The notes below the pieces were generated by a model. The model was not told the DNA's origin. It was given only the letters and a program-made list of their open reading frames with translations, and searched no databases. Positions 7,483-14,960 of a stretch of 45,953 bases of DNA are shown one piece after another. The position numbers and the translations under genes are program-made. The stretch's first letter is position 1; each line of letters opens with the position of its first letter. The stretch spans positions 1-45,953 of the forward strand of contig JAHDBJ010000036.1 of the NCBI GenBank assembly GCA_020630435.1. Direction: 5' to 3'. This DNA comes from Saprospiraceae bacterium (GTDB lineage: Bacteria > Bacteroidota > Bacteroidia > Chitinophagales > Saprospiraceae).

Positions 7483-7576
7483 AGCAGAACTTATAAATTA
7501 GATAGCACTTATCTAATAGAGATTTCAAAAAATGCCTATCCCACTTCACCACAAGGATGGGCTTTTTTATTTCTAT
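7448..7576 (+). ncRNA. Candidate antisense small RNA over the DUF3987 leader
   Basis: TTTG at 7448-7451 and TATATTTG at 7471-7478 are exactly 19 bases apart, a full match to the Bacteroidota promoter consensus. Transcription from about 7484 would give an RNA of about 85 nt with ATTAGATA-gcact-TATCTAAT as the first hairpin. The second is GCCTATCC paired with GGATGGGC and followed by TTTTTTATTT. The promoter lies inside the first codons of the minus-strand DUF3987 gene and the RNA runs antisense to its leader, a layout like plasmid copy-control RNAs. The second hairpin may also end the HTH gene from the right. Confidence 0.5.
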
Positions 7577-7605
7577 TAAATATCTCCTAAGCACTAGTTA
7601 AATAA

Positions 7606-7941
7606 TTAATTGTTTGATAAATATTTTTCAGCTTCAGCTTCTATTTCAGCATTTGTTTTTTTACGACCATCTTTAATGTATTTCATTAATTCTTTTTCAG
7701 AAAAGTATAGTCGTTTGCCCCGTTTCATTACGGGTAACTCGTTTCTGTGTACTTTGCCATAAATAGTAGGCACAGTAAGATTTAATAACTTTGCTGCTTG
7801 CTGAACTGTTAGAAATCGTTCAGGCTGTTCGGTTGGTTGTTGTTTACTTTGTTGAAGTAATATTTTTTCAATATTATCCAGTCTTATATTTAACTGGTTA
7901 ACTGCACTTGGCAGTTGGTCGAATGTCAATGTTTTTTCCAT
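7606..7941 (-). CDS. Excisionase-family helix-turn-helix protein (HTH_17)
   Basis: The 111 residues consist of a short coiled-coil N-terminus (LDNIEKILLQQSKQ) and a MerR/Xis-type winged helix at about 42-90: RFLTVQQAAKLLNLTVPTIY, then VHRNELPVMKRGKRLYF. The C-terminal tail is charged. This is the usual HTH_17 protein found just upstream of DUF3987 genes in Bacteroidota elements. It probably binds DNA to control the replication operon or assist excision. A bidirectional stem-loop at 7531-7566 follows. Confidence 0.8.
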   Translation of the reverse strand: MEKTLTFDQLPSAVNQLNIRLDNIEKILLQQSKQQPTEQPERFLTVQQAAKLLNLTVPTIYGKVHRNELPVMKRGKRLYFSEKELMKYIKDGRKKTNAEIEAEAEKYLSNN

Positions 7942-8047
7942 TACAAAAGATTTTTGTTATTAATTTCTTTTGCAATGTTACGTTTGAATTTTACGGGTTA
8001 AAAGGTGGCTTTTACGGGTTTTACGGGTTGTTTTGATTTTCAAGGAA

Positions 8048-9442
8048 TTATCTAGTCAATACCTTATACAAGTCCATTTCGTTGGTAAAATGATTTAAAG
8101 TCCTTATTATTTTAAAAAAATCTTCGTCTCCTTTTAAACTAGGTTCATTACTCAAATCCTTATGGATTTCACCTAAAACTTTACCTAGTTTAGTTTTACA
8201 TCCTCTTTTTAATTCAATGATAGTATTCGGTAGAACATAATCTTTGTATTCAAAAAAATCACAAAGAAGGTTTGTAAAAGTAAAAAAGTCACTTTCTTTC
8301 TTGAAAGCATATTCCCAACCATTATCATCTATTGCCTCAAACTTTTTTTCAATAAGTTTTTTTGTTCTATTTGATTTCGATTCTATTTTATCTAAGTCTG
8401 TCTTATTATTCAATAATGGAGTGATTTCATCAATAAATTTCTTTTCGTCTCTAAACCACTTCTTTATCATTTTTCGATATTGTTTTTCAGTATTTTTTGA
8501 ATCCGATTTATAACCTTGATTTAATTGTAATTTCCTCTCACTTACAATCAATTCTAGTTTTATTTTTTCTGGTTCTGTGAGTATTCCTTTTTCATAGAGG
8601 GAAAGTGTATTTATTTCGCTTAGAACTATATCTGTTAAGTTAATCAAAGCATCTATTAAAGTACTTTTGGTATGTAGTTTAATATTATATTTTTTTGAAT
8701 ACTTGTTTAAAACTGGCTTTCCATGAAATATTGGTATTTTATCTTTAAACTTAGACTTTAGATGATTTAAAAAACTAATATCAAAAGGAAATATCTTTAA
8801 CCATTTGTCATAAGTCATAAAGAGAACTTTGAAGTCCCTTACACCTTCTGTTTTCCCTTGTATTCTCACCTCTTCTACCCATTCAAGTAATTTAGTTTTC
8901 CTATCAGGTAATATCTCTTTAGTATCCTTTATTCTTGACTCTACGATAAAAAAATATTGGTCTAAATAAAGAGGACCTCCACATTTAATTGGCAGGTCAC
9001 CAAAACTTAGAACGATCCATTCAATAAAGTCTGTTATATCTTTGTACCAGTCGGACAAATATTGATGTTCAACAATGTGTTCAATTGTGTAAATAATCTT
9101 ATGAGCAACCATTTTACGTACCTTTCCATAATTAATCCTATTAAAACCATTTCTTTTACTCAATTTAATATGATCTTCACAGCAAAAAGGGAATATCGTT
9201 GCTCCTTCTTTTTCTTTTAAAAAAGCTACAATGTCTTTAATCAATCCTTGATAACTAGGGTCATTAATAGAACGGTAGCGACTTCCTTCTCTTTTTATAT
9301 TAAAGGGAGGGTCTATTATAGTCGATACTTGTGCACTAACAAATAGATGATCGCCTCTTTTCTCAATATGATGGAGTTTTTTAATATCTATTTTAGGCTT
9401 AAATATATTTTCTTCCATATCGTTTTTATTGTCACTCATCAA
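8048..9442 (-). CDS. Unknown 464-residue protein overlapping the integrase gene
   Basis: I do not recognise the family. The product is mostly alpha-helical, soluble and basic, with no membrane helix or signal peptide. An IIDPPFNIKREGSRYRSIND segment lies near residue 43 and a charged helical region (EKGILTEPEKIKLELIVSER) near the middle; the C-terminus resembles a helical bundle. Its start overlaps the 3' end of the integrase gene by 11 bases, so the two are translationally coupled. That coupling suggests a recombination-linked role (directionality, mobilisation or target control), but this is inference. Confidence 0.65.
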   Translation of the reverse strand: MMSDNKNDMEENIFKPKIDIKKLHHIEKRGDHLFVSAQVSTIIDPPFNIKREGSRYRSINDPSYQGLIKDIVAFLKEKEGATIFPFCCEDHIKLSKRNGFNRINYGKVRKMVAHKIIYTIEHIVEHQYLSDWYKDITDFIEWIVLSFGDLPIKCGGPLYLDQYFFIVESRIKDTKEILPDRKTKLLEWVEEVRIQGKTEGVRDFKVLFMTYDKWLKIFPFDISFLNHLKSKFKDKIPIFHGKPVLNKYSKKYNIKLHTKSTLIDALINLTDIVLSEINTLSLYEKGILTEPEKIKLELIVSERKLQLNQGYKSDSKNTEKQYRKMIKKWFRDEKKFIDEITPLLNNKTDLDKIESKSNRTKKLIEKKFEAIDDNGWEYAFKKESDFFTFTNLLCDFFEYKDYVLPNTIIELKRGCKTKLGKVLGEIHKDLSNEPSLKGDEDFFKIIRTLNHFTNEMDLYKVLTR

Positions 9443-10580
9443 AATCTAATTTTATTTTATTTGCTGCTTCTAGTTTTTTCTGATCCACTATTTTAGCATA
9501 GATTTGAGTTGTCTTCAAATCTCGATGACCAAGTAACTTAGACACTGTATAGATGTCTGTATTATTAGCTAATTGTAATACTGCGAATGTGTGCCTAAAA
9601 CAATGAAAAGTAATATCTTTTGTTATCCCTGCTGCTCCTATCCATTGGTAAAGATGTTTATTATGATATGCTGAGTATTTTAAGCCATCAAAAGGCTTAT
9701 CATTTCGCTCACCAACTTCACCAAGTAATTTGTATGCTTGTTCAGATATTGGCAAAACCTCAGCTCCTTTAGTTTTCTTCTGTTTGAACTTTATAAAATA
9801 TCCCTGTTCCTTGATACACTCAATTTCCTCCCATATTAGTTTTTGAATATCAGAAAACCTCAAGCCTGTGAGAGCCGAAAACAAAGCAGCACGTTTCAAT
9901 AGGACATTATTGCAAGGTGTCTTTATCAACTTGTTAAGTTCTTCGATGGTGAGAAATTCTCGATGTGTCTCAGCTGCTTTTATGGTCTTGATTTTCTCAT
10001 TAAGATTAGTTTGTAAAAAACCATCTTTATATGCTTGTTTCAAAGCAGCCTTAAATTTATTGAAGTATGAAACTGCTGAATTGGTGGCTAATTTATTTTT
10101 ATCACTTCGCTTGCTTTTCGTTGTTAGGAGGTATTCTCTAAAATCATTACAAAACTTCTCGTTTATCTTGGCAAATTTTATTTTTCCCGAAGTGAAACCA
10201 ACTAGATAGTTGAGGGATGCCATCCAGTTATCGTGATTAGATGATTTTCGTTTGTTCGCCAATACTTTGAAGTATTCAACAAAATCCTGTTCTCCGATTT
10301 TCTTCAACCGTAATTGTTCCTTTTCAAAGGCATTATATACCTCTGGTTTATTCAGTTCATTATCTCTTTTTTGCCTTATCTGCTCTGCAACTCTCAAGGT
10401 ATCTTGATAGGTTTGCTTTTCAATGGCTGACTTAGGCTTTTTCATAATATATAAACCGAGAAACTCTCGACGGGTCAGCTTGCCTGTCTTAGGATTAGGA
10501 ATGGCAGGATAGAAGTCCAAGTATAGACTTAACCTATTTCCTGTTATTGATTTCTGCCTTAATTTCACCTTTATAGCCAT
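9432..10580 (-). CDS. Tyrosine recombinase (site-specific integrase)
   Basis: The 382-residue protein has an N-terminal arm-binding part, a SAM-like core-binding domain (about 95-200) and a catalytic domain with the full tyrosine-recombinase set. These are Arg241 (TGLRFSD), Lys271 in the beta-hairpin (KKTKG), His326-x-x-Arg329 (HCFRHTF), His352 (LLGHRD) and nucleophile Tyr361 (QIYAKI). It is probably active and cuts and rejoins DNA at attachment sites. It lies close to the 3' end of mnmE, a known island insertion site in other bacteria, with repeat clusters upstream that may be its or Xis binding sites. Confidence 0.9.
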   Translation of the reverse strand: MAIKVKLRQKSITGNRLSLYLDFYPAIPNPKTGKLTRREFLGLYIMKKPKSAIEKQTYQDTLRVAEQIRQKRDNELNKPEVYNAFEKEQLRLKKIGEQDFVEYFKVLANKRKSSNHDNWMASLNYLVGFTSGKIKFAKINEKFCNDFREYLLTTKSKRSDKNKLATNSAVSYFNKFKAALKQAYKDGFLQTNLNEKIKTIKAAETHREFLTIEELNKLIKTPCNNVLLKRAALFSALTGLRFSDIQKLIWEEIECIKEQGYFIKFKQKKTKGAEVLPISEQAYKLLGEVGERNDKPFDGLKYSAYHNKHLYQWIGAAGITKDITFHCFRHTFAVLQLANNTDIYTVSKLLGHRDLKTTQIYAKIVDQKKLEAANKIKLDFDE

Positions 10581-10618
10581 TTAATTACTGCAAATTTCTT
10601 GAGATTTTAACCCCAAAT

Positions 10619-10703
10619 GTCCCTTTTTGTCCTTTTTGTGTCCTTTTTAATTTACTGATAATCATTTGTTTAAGTGTCAAAAGGACATAAAGGACAAAAG
10701 GAC
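10619..10703. repeat. Two facing clusters of GTCCTTTT repeats
   Basis: GTCC(C)TTTTT occurs three times at 10619-10648 and its complement AAAAGGAC-type motif three times at 10679-10703, separated by 30 bases. Together they form a large inverted repeat upstream of the integrase gene. A further GTCCTTTAA lies near the start of the next gene (around 11134). This looks like an operator or recombination-directionality array. Confidence 0.7.
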
Positions 10704-10762
10704 ACTATATGTACTTTTATAAAAAAAATAGATATTTCATCTAAATCTCATTTTTAATTAAA

Positions 10763-11128
10763 TTAAATACTAGAGTTTTTCATTATTGTATTAAGCTCTT
10801 CCCTTCTTATTCTGGTCATTCTTTTTGCAAGATTGACCGCTTTAATTGTTCTAGATTTAATCATCCTATATACTGTCCTTGTAGAACAGTTTAATAAGAT
10901 GGCTGTTTCTTTTACTGTTAAAAATTCTTTTGCTTTCACTTTTTCAATTGATAAGATTTTGAATTTAATTGTTTCTTCATAAGAGTTCTCAATTCGCTTA
11001 GCTTTCAAACTTGCCTTGTATGCTTTTTGATTGCACTTATGAGAGCAGTATTTAGTTACAGTTGTTTTGGCTGTGAATTCTTTTTCACAATATTGACATA
11101 TCCTTTGTACTCTAATTTTTGAACTCAT
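10763..11128 (-). CDS. Zinc-ribbon plus HTH_17 DNA-binding protein (Xis-like)
   Basis: The protein has a four-cysteine zinc ribbon (CQYC and CSHKC, about 18 residues apart) followed by a winged helix with FLTVKETAILLNCSTRTVYR and a basic RMTRIRR strand, the DNA-binding pattern of excisionase-type proteins. I chose the ATG at 11128 (MSSKIRVQ, 121 residues); an in-frame ATG at 11158 adds ten residues and overlaps a repeat. It is the first gene next to mnmE and lies upstream of the integrase, a usual place for an excisionase or integration regulator. Confidence 0.75.
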   Translation of the reverse strand: MSSKIRVQRICQYCEKEFTAKTTVTKYCSHKCNQKAYKASLKAKRIENSYEETIKFKILSIEKVKAKEFLTVKETAILLNCSTRTVYRMIKSRTIKAVNLAKRMTRIRREELNTIMKNSSI

Positions 11129-11142
11129 TAAGTGTCCTTTAA

Positions 11143-11172
11143 TGTAATTAAGAAGCAATAAGTGTAATTAAG
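11143..11172. repeat. TGTAATTAAG direct repeat, 20-bp spacing
   Basis: Identical TGTAATTAAG decamers start at 11143 and 11163. The 20-base spacing is two helical turns, so two protein subunits could bind one DNA face just upstream of the zinc-ribbon/HTH gene. Confidence 0.5.
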
Positions 11173-11201
11173 CGACATAAAGGGTGAAAAAAAAGAATAA
11201 T

Positions 11202-11239
11202 TTTGTACCTCGAAGCACAAGGTACAAATAAGGTACAAA
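11202..11239. repeat. AGGTACAAA repeats, one inverted and two direct
   Basis: TTTGTACCT at 11202-11210 is the perfect inverse of AGGTACAAA at 11220-11228, which is repeated again at 11231-11239. The array lies in the gene-free strip between the element's first gene and mnmE, where arm-type recombinase sites would be expected. Confidence 0.55.
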
Positions 11240-11288
11240 AATAACTAAACAAATACAAAATAAAATAATAAAACAATAAGTTTAATTA

Positions 11289-11338
11289 TATCATAATAAA
11301 TTGATAAATAGCAATTTATTGATATATTTGTTATGATA
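11289..11338. other. Inverted repeat beside the mnmE end, possible attachment region
   Basis: AATAAATTG (11295-11303) and CAATTTATT (11312-11320) form a nine-pair stem around an eight-base loop, enclosed by TATCAT (11289) and ATGATA (to 11338). There is no T-run, so it is not a plain terminator. A TATATTTG box (11323-11330) with ATTG 19 bases upstream could drive a transcript antisense to the mnmE 3' end. Confidence 0.45.
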
Positions 11339-11360
11339 CCTTTTGTTTGTTTTACATTAG

Positions 11361-12794
11361 TTACTTCCCAATACAAAAACGCCCAAAAATAGAGTCGAGT
11401 AGGTCGTCGGTTGATATATCCCCTGTGATTTCTGCTAGGTAGTTGAGAGAGGCTCGGATGTCCATAGCGATGAAGTCGGCGGTGATGTTATTGTTCATGC
11501 CGTTGAGGGCAGCGTCTAGGCTATCGTAGGCTTTTTGTAAGGCATCGTAATGGCGAGCGTTGGAGACGATGGTGTTATCGGCACGCACCTCGCCTTTTAT
11601 CACCGTTTTATAAAGGGCATCTTTAAGGCTGTGAATATTCTCTTTTTGTAATGCCGAGATATGAATTGTTGGAAAGGTAGCTGACAAATCCTTGTTTTGT
11701 TGAAGGAGTGTTTCTCGCATTTGCCCGTCGTCTTTTACCAATCGTTCGAGTTCCTTTTGATAGGCATCCACTTTATTCCCAACGACAATGACAGGCAAGC
11801 CCGTTCGAGCTAGTTTTTGGACTTCTTGTACGACTTCTGTGGGATAAATACCATCGGGAGCCATCGAATAGACGTAGACTAAGAGAGCCGATTCGTTAAT
11901 TTTTTCTAGGGTTTTTTCTACACCAATGGCTTCTATTTGGTCTTTGGCGTCTCGAATTCCTGCGGTATCGATTAAACGGAAATTTACGCCGTTGATATTT
12001 AAAACTTCTTCGATGGTATCTCTTGTTGTTCCTGCAATATCGGATACAATGGCTCGTTCTTCATTGAGAAGTGCATTCAGGAGGGTCGATTTCCCTGCAT
12101 TGGGTCGCCCAGCGATAACGGTATTTACACCATTCTTTAGTACGTTTCCAAGCTGAAATGATTGAATCAACGCCTTCAAAACTTGTTGTATTTTGAGGAT
12201 TAAATTCCGTAGGTCGCTGCGATTGGCAAACTCTACATCTTCTTCTCCAAAATCCAGTTCCAATTCGATTAAAGCCGCAAAGTCAATTAATTCCTGTCTT
12301 AACTTTTTGATTTCATCGGAAAAACCTCCACGCATTTGTTGCATAGCCAACTCGTGTGAAGCCGCAGAACTACTAGCAATCAAATCTGCTACGGCTTCGG
12401 CTTGCGATAAGTCCATTTGCCCATTTAAAAACGCTCGTAGGGTAAACTCCCCAGCTTCTGCCATTCGTGCGCCTTTTTTTATAAACAATGTGATTAACTG
12501 TTGGATGATATAAGGAGAACCGTGACAAGAAATTTCTACAACATTTTCTTTGGTATAGGAGGTTGGGGCAATAAACACCGAAACCAGTACTTCATCAATA
12601 ATTTGTTTTTCCTTGTTTCTGATTGTTCCAAAATGGATGGTATGAGAAGGTACGTTGAGTATATTTTTAGAGAAACAATTATTGGTAATCTGAATAGCAT
12701 CTTTGCCCGAAAGTCGAATAACGGCTATTGCGCCTACGCCAGCTGGTGTTGCTAAGGCTACAATGGTATCTTCTAAATTGCGGTATACACTCAT
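11361..12794 (-). CDS. mnmE: tRNA modification GTPase MnmE
   Basis: The 477-residue protein is full length. It has an N-terminal folate-binding domain, a helical region, an inserted Ras-like G domain with GRPNAGKSTLLNALL (G1), DTAGI (G3) and VVGNKVD (G4), and the C-terminal catalytic FCIGK with the conserved cysteine. With MnmG it installs the (carboxymethyl)aminomethyl group on U34 of certain tRNAs. The last 18 bases, TTTTGTATTGGGAAGTAA, closely resemble the SGI1 integration site at the end of this gene in enterobacteria. The start ATG lies four bases from a TACCTTTG box, so the message may be nearly leaderless. Confidence 0.97.
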   Translation of the reverse strand: MSVYRNLEDTIVALATPAGVGAIAVIRLSGKDAIQITNNCFSKNILNVPSHTIHFGTIRNKEKQIIDEVLVSVFIAPTSYTKENVVEISCHGSPYIIQQLITLFIKKGARMAEAGEFTLRAFLNGQMDLSQAEAVADLIASSSAASHELAMQQMRGGFSDEIKKLRQELIDFAALIELELDFGEEDVEFANRSDLRNLILKIQQVLKALIQSFQLGNVLKNGVNTVIAGRPNAGKSTLLNALLNEERAIVSDIAGTTRDTIEEVLNINGVNFRLIDTAGIRDAKDQIEAIGVEKTLEKINESALLVYVYSMAPDGIYPTEVVQEVQKLARTGLPVIVVGNKVDAYQKELERLVKDDGQMRETLLQQNKDLSATFPTIHISALQKENIHSLKDALYKTVIKGEVRADNTIVSNARHYDALQKAYDSLDAALNGMNNNITADFIAMDIRASLNYLAEITGDISTDDLLDSIFGRFCIGK

Positions 12795-12798
12795 GCTG

Positions 12799-12806
12799 CA
12801 AAGGTA
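12799..12806 (-). promoter_or_regulatory. mnmE -7 box TACCTTTG
   Basis: On the minus strand TACCTTTG matches TAnnTTTG and is followed by CAGC and the ATG of mnmE, so transcription should start within a few bases of the start codon. Confidence 0.6.
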
Positions 12807-12910
12807 GTGAGTTTAATTTTTTTATTTAAAAAAGTTAAAGGACTTCAAGAAGAATGCTTTTGTACCAATGTGACTTTTCTCGAATATATTGTCTATTAGG
12901 TTGTACTTTG

Positions 12911-12918
12911 TATCTTTG
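12911..12918 (+). promoter_or_regulatory. -7 box TATCTTTG for the gene at 12951
   Basis: TATCTTTG matches the Bacteroidota -7 consensus and lies 32 bases before the ATG at 12951, giving a leader of roughly 25 nt. Confidence 0.55.
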
Positions 12919-12950
12919 TTTAAAGAATTAAATAAATTAAAAGTAAACAG

Positions 12951-13331
12951 ATGAAAAAGAAAGTCATTGGTATTATTTCACTTATACTACTTATTGGACT
13001 AGCCGTTGGTACTTATTTTGTAATTGGTAATTACAGTTCAGGCTATCGTACGGGAAGGATTATGAAAATCAGTAAGAAGGGTGTGATGTTTAAAACATAT
13101 GAAGGACAACTCAATGTAGGCGGTTTAGATAGTGGTGGAGATGATGGAGTAGCTACAACTGTTTGGGAGTTTTCAGTCACCGATGAAGGAGTCTTAAAAG
13201 ATATTGAAGAAGCTGTTGATAATGGGAGAGATGTTAAATTATATTATAATGAAAAGTTTTATCAATTTGATTTTAGAGGCGATACAAAATACTTTGTATA
13301 CAAGGTTGCTGAAATAGATGAAGAAGAGTAA
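12951..13331 (+). CDS. Small membrane-anchored protein, unknown (conserved Bacteroidota family)
   Basis: The 126-residue protein has an N-terminal hydrophobic helix (about 5-26) after MKKK, then a soluble beta-rich domain with SGYRTGRIMKISKKG, a TYEGQL strand and VWEFSVTD. It resembles a short Bacteroidota family sometimes mislabelled as 6-phosphogluconate dehydrogenase; no dehydrogenase motif is present. It is probably a periplasm-facing inner-membrane protein. It stands alone, with its own promoter box and a strong terminator. Confidence 0.75.
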   Translation: MKKKVIGIISLILLIGLAVGTYFVIGNYSSGYRTGRIMKISKKGVMFKTYEGQLNVGGLDSGGDDGVATTVWEFSVTDEGVLKDIEEAVDNGRDVKLYYNEKFYQFDFRGDTKYFVYKVAEIDEEE

Positions 13332-13360
13332 ACTCAATACGATAGGATAAGCTATTTAAA

Positions 13361-13412
13361 ACAATAAATCGGAATCAATTTCACAGTATTGATCCCGATT
13401 TATTGTTTTATA
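13361..13412 (+). terminator. Strong intrinsic terminator after 12951 gene
   Basis: ACAATAAATCGG (13361-13372) pairs with CCGATTTATTGT (13395-13406), with an inner ATCAAT/ATTGAT stem, followed by TTTTATA. It probably acts in both directions, ending the NifU-type gene from the right as well. Confidence 0.8.
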
Positions 13413-13467
13413 AAAATAATGCCCAATGGCTTGGAAGAGCTTGTTTTACCCCTATTTTAATGCCAAG

Positions 13468-13728
13468 TTAAAGGCTAATACCATTCACAGCAACTACACC
13501 CGTCACTTCGGGCACTTTGGCTTTCAATGTTTCTTCTATTCCTGCTCGTAAGGTCATCATAGACATAGAACAGCCCTCACAATTTCCCAACCACTTGATT
13601 TGCACTTTCATCTCATCGGTGATGCCCACTACTTCCACATTACCACCATCTACGGCAAGGTGCGGTCTTATTGTATCTAGTGCATCATCTATCTTTTTTA
13701 TCAACTGCTCTTTTTCTAATACCGCCAT
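13468..13728 (-). CDS. NifU C-terminal domain Fe-S scaffold protein
   Basis: The 86 residues are a single NifU_N-terminal-less (Nfu-type) domain: IRPHLAVDGGNVEVVG, then WLGNCEGCSMSMMTLRAGIE with the CxxC that holds a [4Fe-4S] cluster between two subunits. Such proteins carry Fe-S clusters to target enzymes. It lies immediately downstream of the Mrp-type ATPase gene on the same strand, 119 bases away with its own promoter box, so the pair forms a small Fe-S delivery module. Confidence 0.88.
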   Translation of the reverse strand: MAVLEKEQLIKKIDDALDTIRPHLAVDGGNVEVVGITDEMKVQIKWLGNCEGCSMSMMTLRAGIEETLKAKVPEVTGVVAVNGISL

Positions 13729-13784
13729 CTTATATAAATTTTATTAGTTAAGTACATTCTAAACTAAGCATAGTTTCAAAACTA

Positions 13785-13792
13785 CAAAGTTA
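13785..13792 (-). promoter_or_regulatory. -7 box TAACTTTG for the NifU-type gene
   Basis: TAACTTTG on the minus strand lies 56 bases before the ATG of the NifU-domain gene. Confidence 0.45.
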
Positions 13793-13847
13793 CAAATAAT
13801 TCCATAGACTCTTTTAGGTTAATGGAACATTCGCAAGAATTATAAAA

Positions 13848-14939
13848 CTAGCTTTGCATTTTAACAATTGTAGTAGGGGCAAGGTTCGCATTTCGTTTTT
13901 CAGTTACTTCAGTTACTTTTAGAGCAACATTTTTAAATATGGTAGCAGCAGGATGATTTTCTTCCAAAATAACGGGCTTCCCACTATCTCCGCCCTCTCT
14001 TATCCCTTGTACAATAGGGACTTGTCCTAGCAATGTAGATGCACTTTTTTGTGCCATTGATGCGCCGCCGCCTTTCCCAAAAATATAATATTTATTATCG
14101 GGTAATTCTAAAGGTGTGAACCAAGACATATTTTCAACGACCCCTAGTATTGGAACATTTACAGAAGGCAGCAAAAACATATTCATTGCCTTTACCGCAT
14201 CAGCTACTGCGACCTCTTGAGGTGTCGTTACCAATATTGCTCCTGTAATGGGTACGGTCTGAACAAGCGTTAATTGTATATCGCCTGTACCTGGAGGAAG
14301 ATCAATAATCAAGTAATCCAATTCGGGCCAAATACAATCTTGAATAAATTGTTTGATAATACCTCCAAGTCGAGGACCTCTTAGGACAACGGCTTGCTCT
14401 GGCTCGATGATAAAACCAATAGAAATCAACGAAATACCATAGGCATCTAATGGTAATAATTTGGGTTTACCGTATACCTCTTGTACTTTTGGTCGCTTCC
14501 CTTTTAGTCCCATCATTGTGGGGATAGAAGGCCCATATAAGTCCGCATCGATGAGTCCTACTTTGAAACCTTGTTGTTGCAAACCTAAGGCTAGATTTGT
14601 GGATATCGTCGACTTTCCTACGCCCCCTTTTCCAGAAGCTATGGCTATAATATTTTTAACCTGCGGCAAAATGCTTGTAGGTTTCTTAGATTGTATTGTT
14701 TTAGCCGCAACATGAATATTGACATTTGCTGTAGGATAGACCGCTTGAATTGCACCTATGCAAGCAAAATTTAAATCCGATTTTCCTTCATAATTAAGAG
14801 AAGGCAGTTCTAGACTAAAATTAACATTATCCCCTTCAAGTTTTAAATCTTTCACATAATTGAGCATGAGGATACTTTGACCTGTTTTGGGATCTTTTAC
14901 TTTGCTAAGTGCCTCAACTATTTTTCTTTCTTCTAACAT
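13848..14939 (-). CDS. Mrp/ApbC-type Fe-S cluster carrier ATPase
   Basis: The 363-residue protein has an N-terminal MIP18/DUF59 domain (VKDPKTGQSILMLNYVKDL) and a deviant-Walker ParA-like ATPase domain with IASGKGGVGKSTISTNLAL (about 100) and LIDADLYGPSIPTMMG. Fe-S carriers of this family bind a bridging cluster through a C-terminal CxxC, but here the equivalent place reads ENMSWFTPLELPDNKYY with no cysteine, a form I know from Bacteroidota homologues. It is followed by the NifU-type gene and preceded, 21 bases away, by a hydrolase gene, so all three may be transcribed together. Confidence 0.88.
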   Translation of the reverse strand: MLEERKIVEALSKVKDPKTGQSILMLNYVKDLKLEGDNVNFSLELPSLNYEGKSDLNFACIGAIQAVYPTANVNIHVAAKTIQSKKPTSILPQVKNIIAIASGKGGVGKSTISTNLALGLQQQGFKVGLIDADLYGPSIPTMMGLKGKRPKVQEVYGKPKLLPLDAYGISLISIGFIIEPEQAVVLRGPRLGGIIKQFIQDCIWPELDYLIIDLPPGTGDIQLTLVQTVPITGAILVTTPQEVAVADAVKAMNMFLLPSVNVPILGVVENMSWFTPLELPDNKYYIFGKGGGASMAQKSASTLLGQVPIVQGIREGGDSGKPVILEENHPAATIFKNVALKVTEVTEKRNANLAPTTIVKMQS

Positions 14940-14960
14940 CGAATCTATTTTTTACAAAAA

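Larger units (their letters stand above)
2880..11360. mobile_element. Integrative element next to mnmE (left end not defined)
   Basis: The leftward gene series from the zinc-ribbon/HTH and integrase genes through the DUF3987 and Toprim-like genes to the nuclease and small membrane gene is a standard Bacteroidota integrative-element core. No relaxase, coupling protein, type IV secretion gene or capsid gene is visible, so it may be a small mobilisable or satellite-type island. The right end is close to 11,360 at the mnmE stop. I found no convincing copy of the mnmE end to mark the left junction, so the NACHT gene and the partial gene at 1-450 may also belong to it and the left end may lie outside the window. 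Confidence 0.65.
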
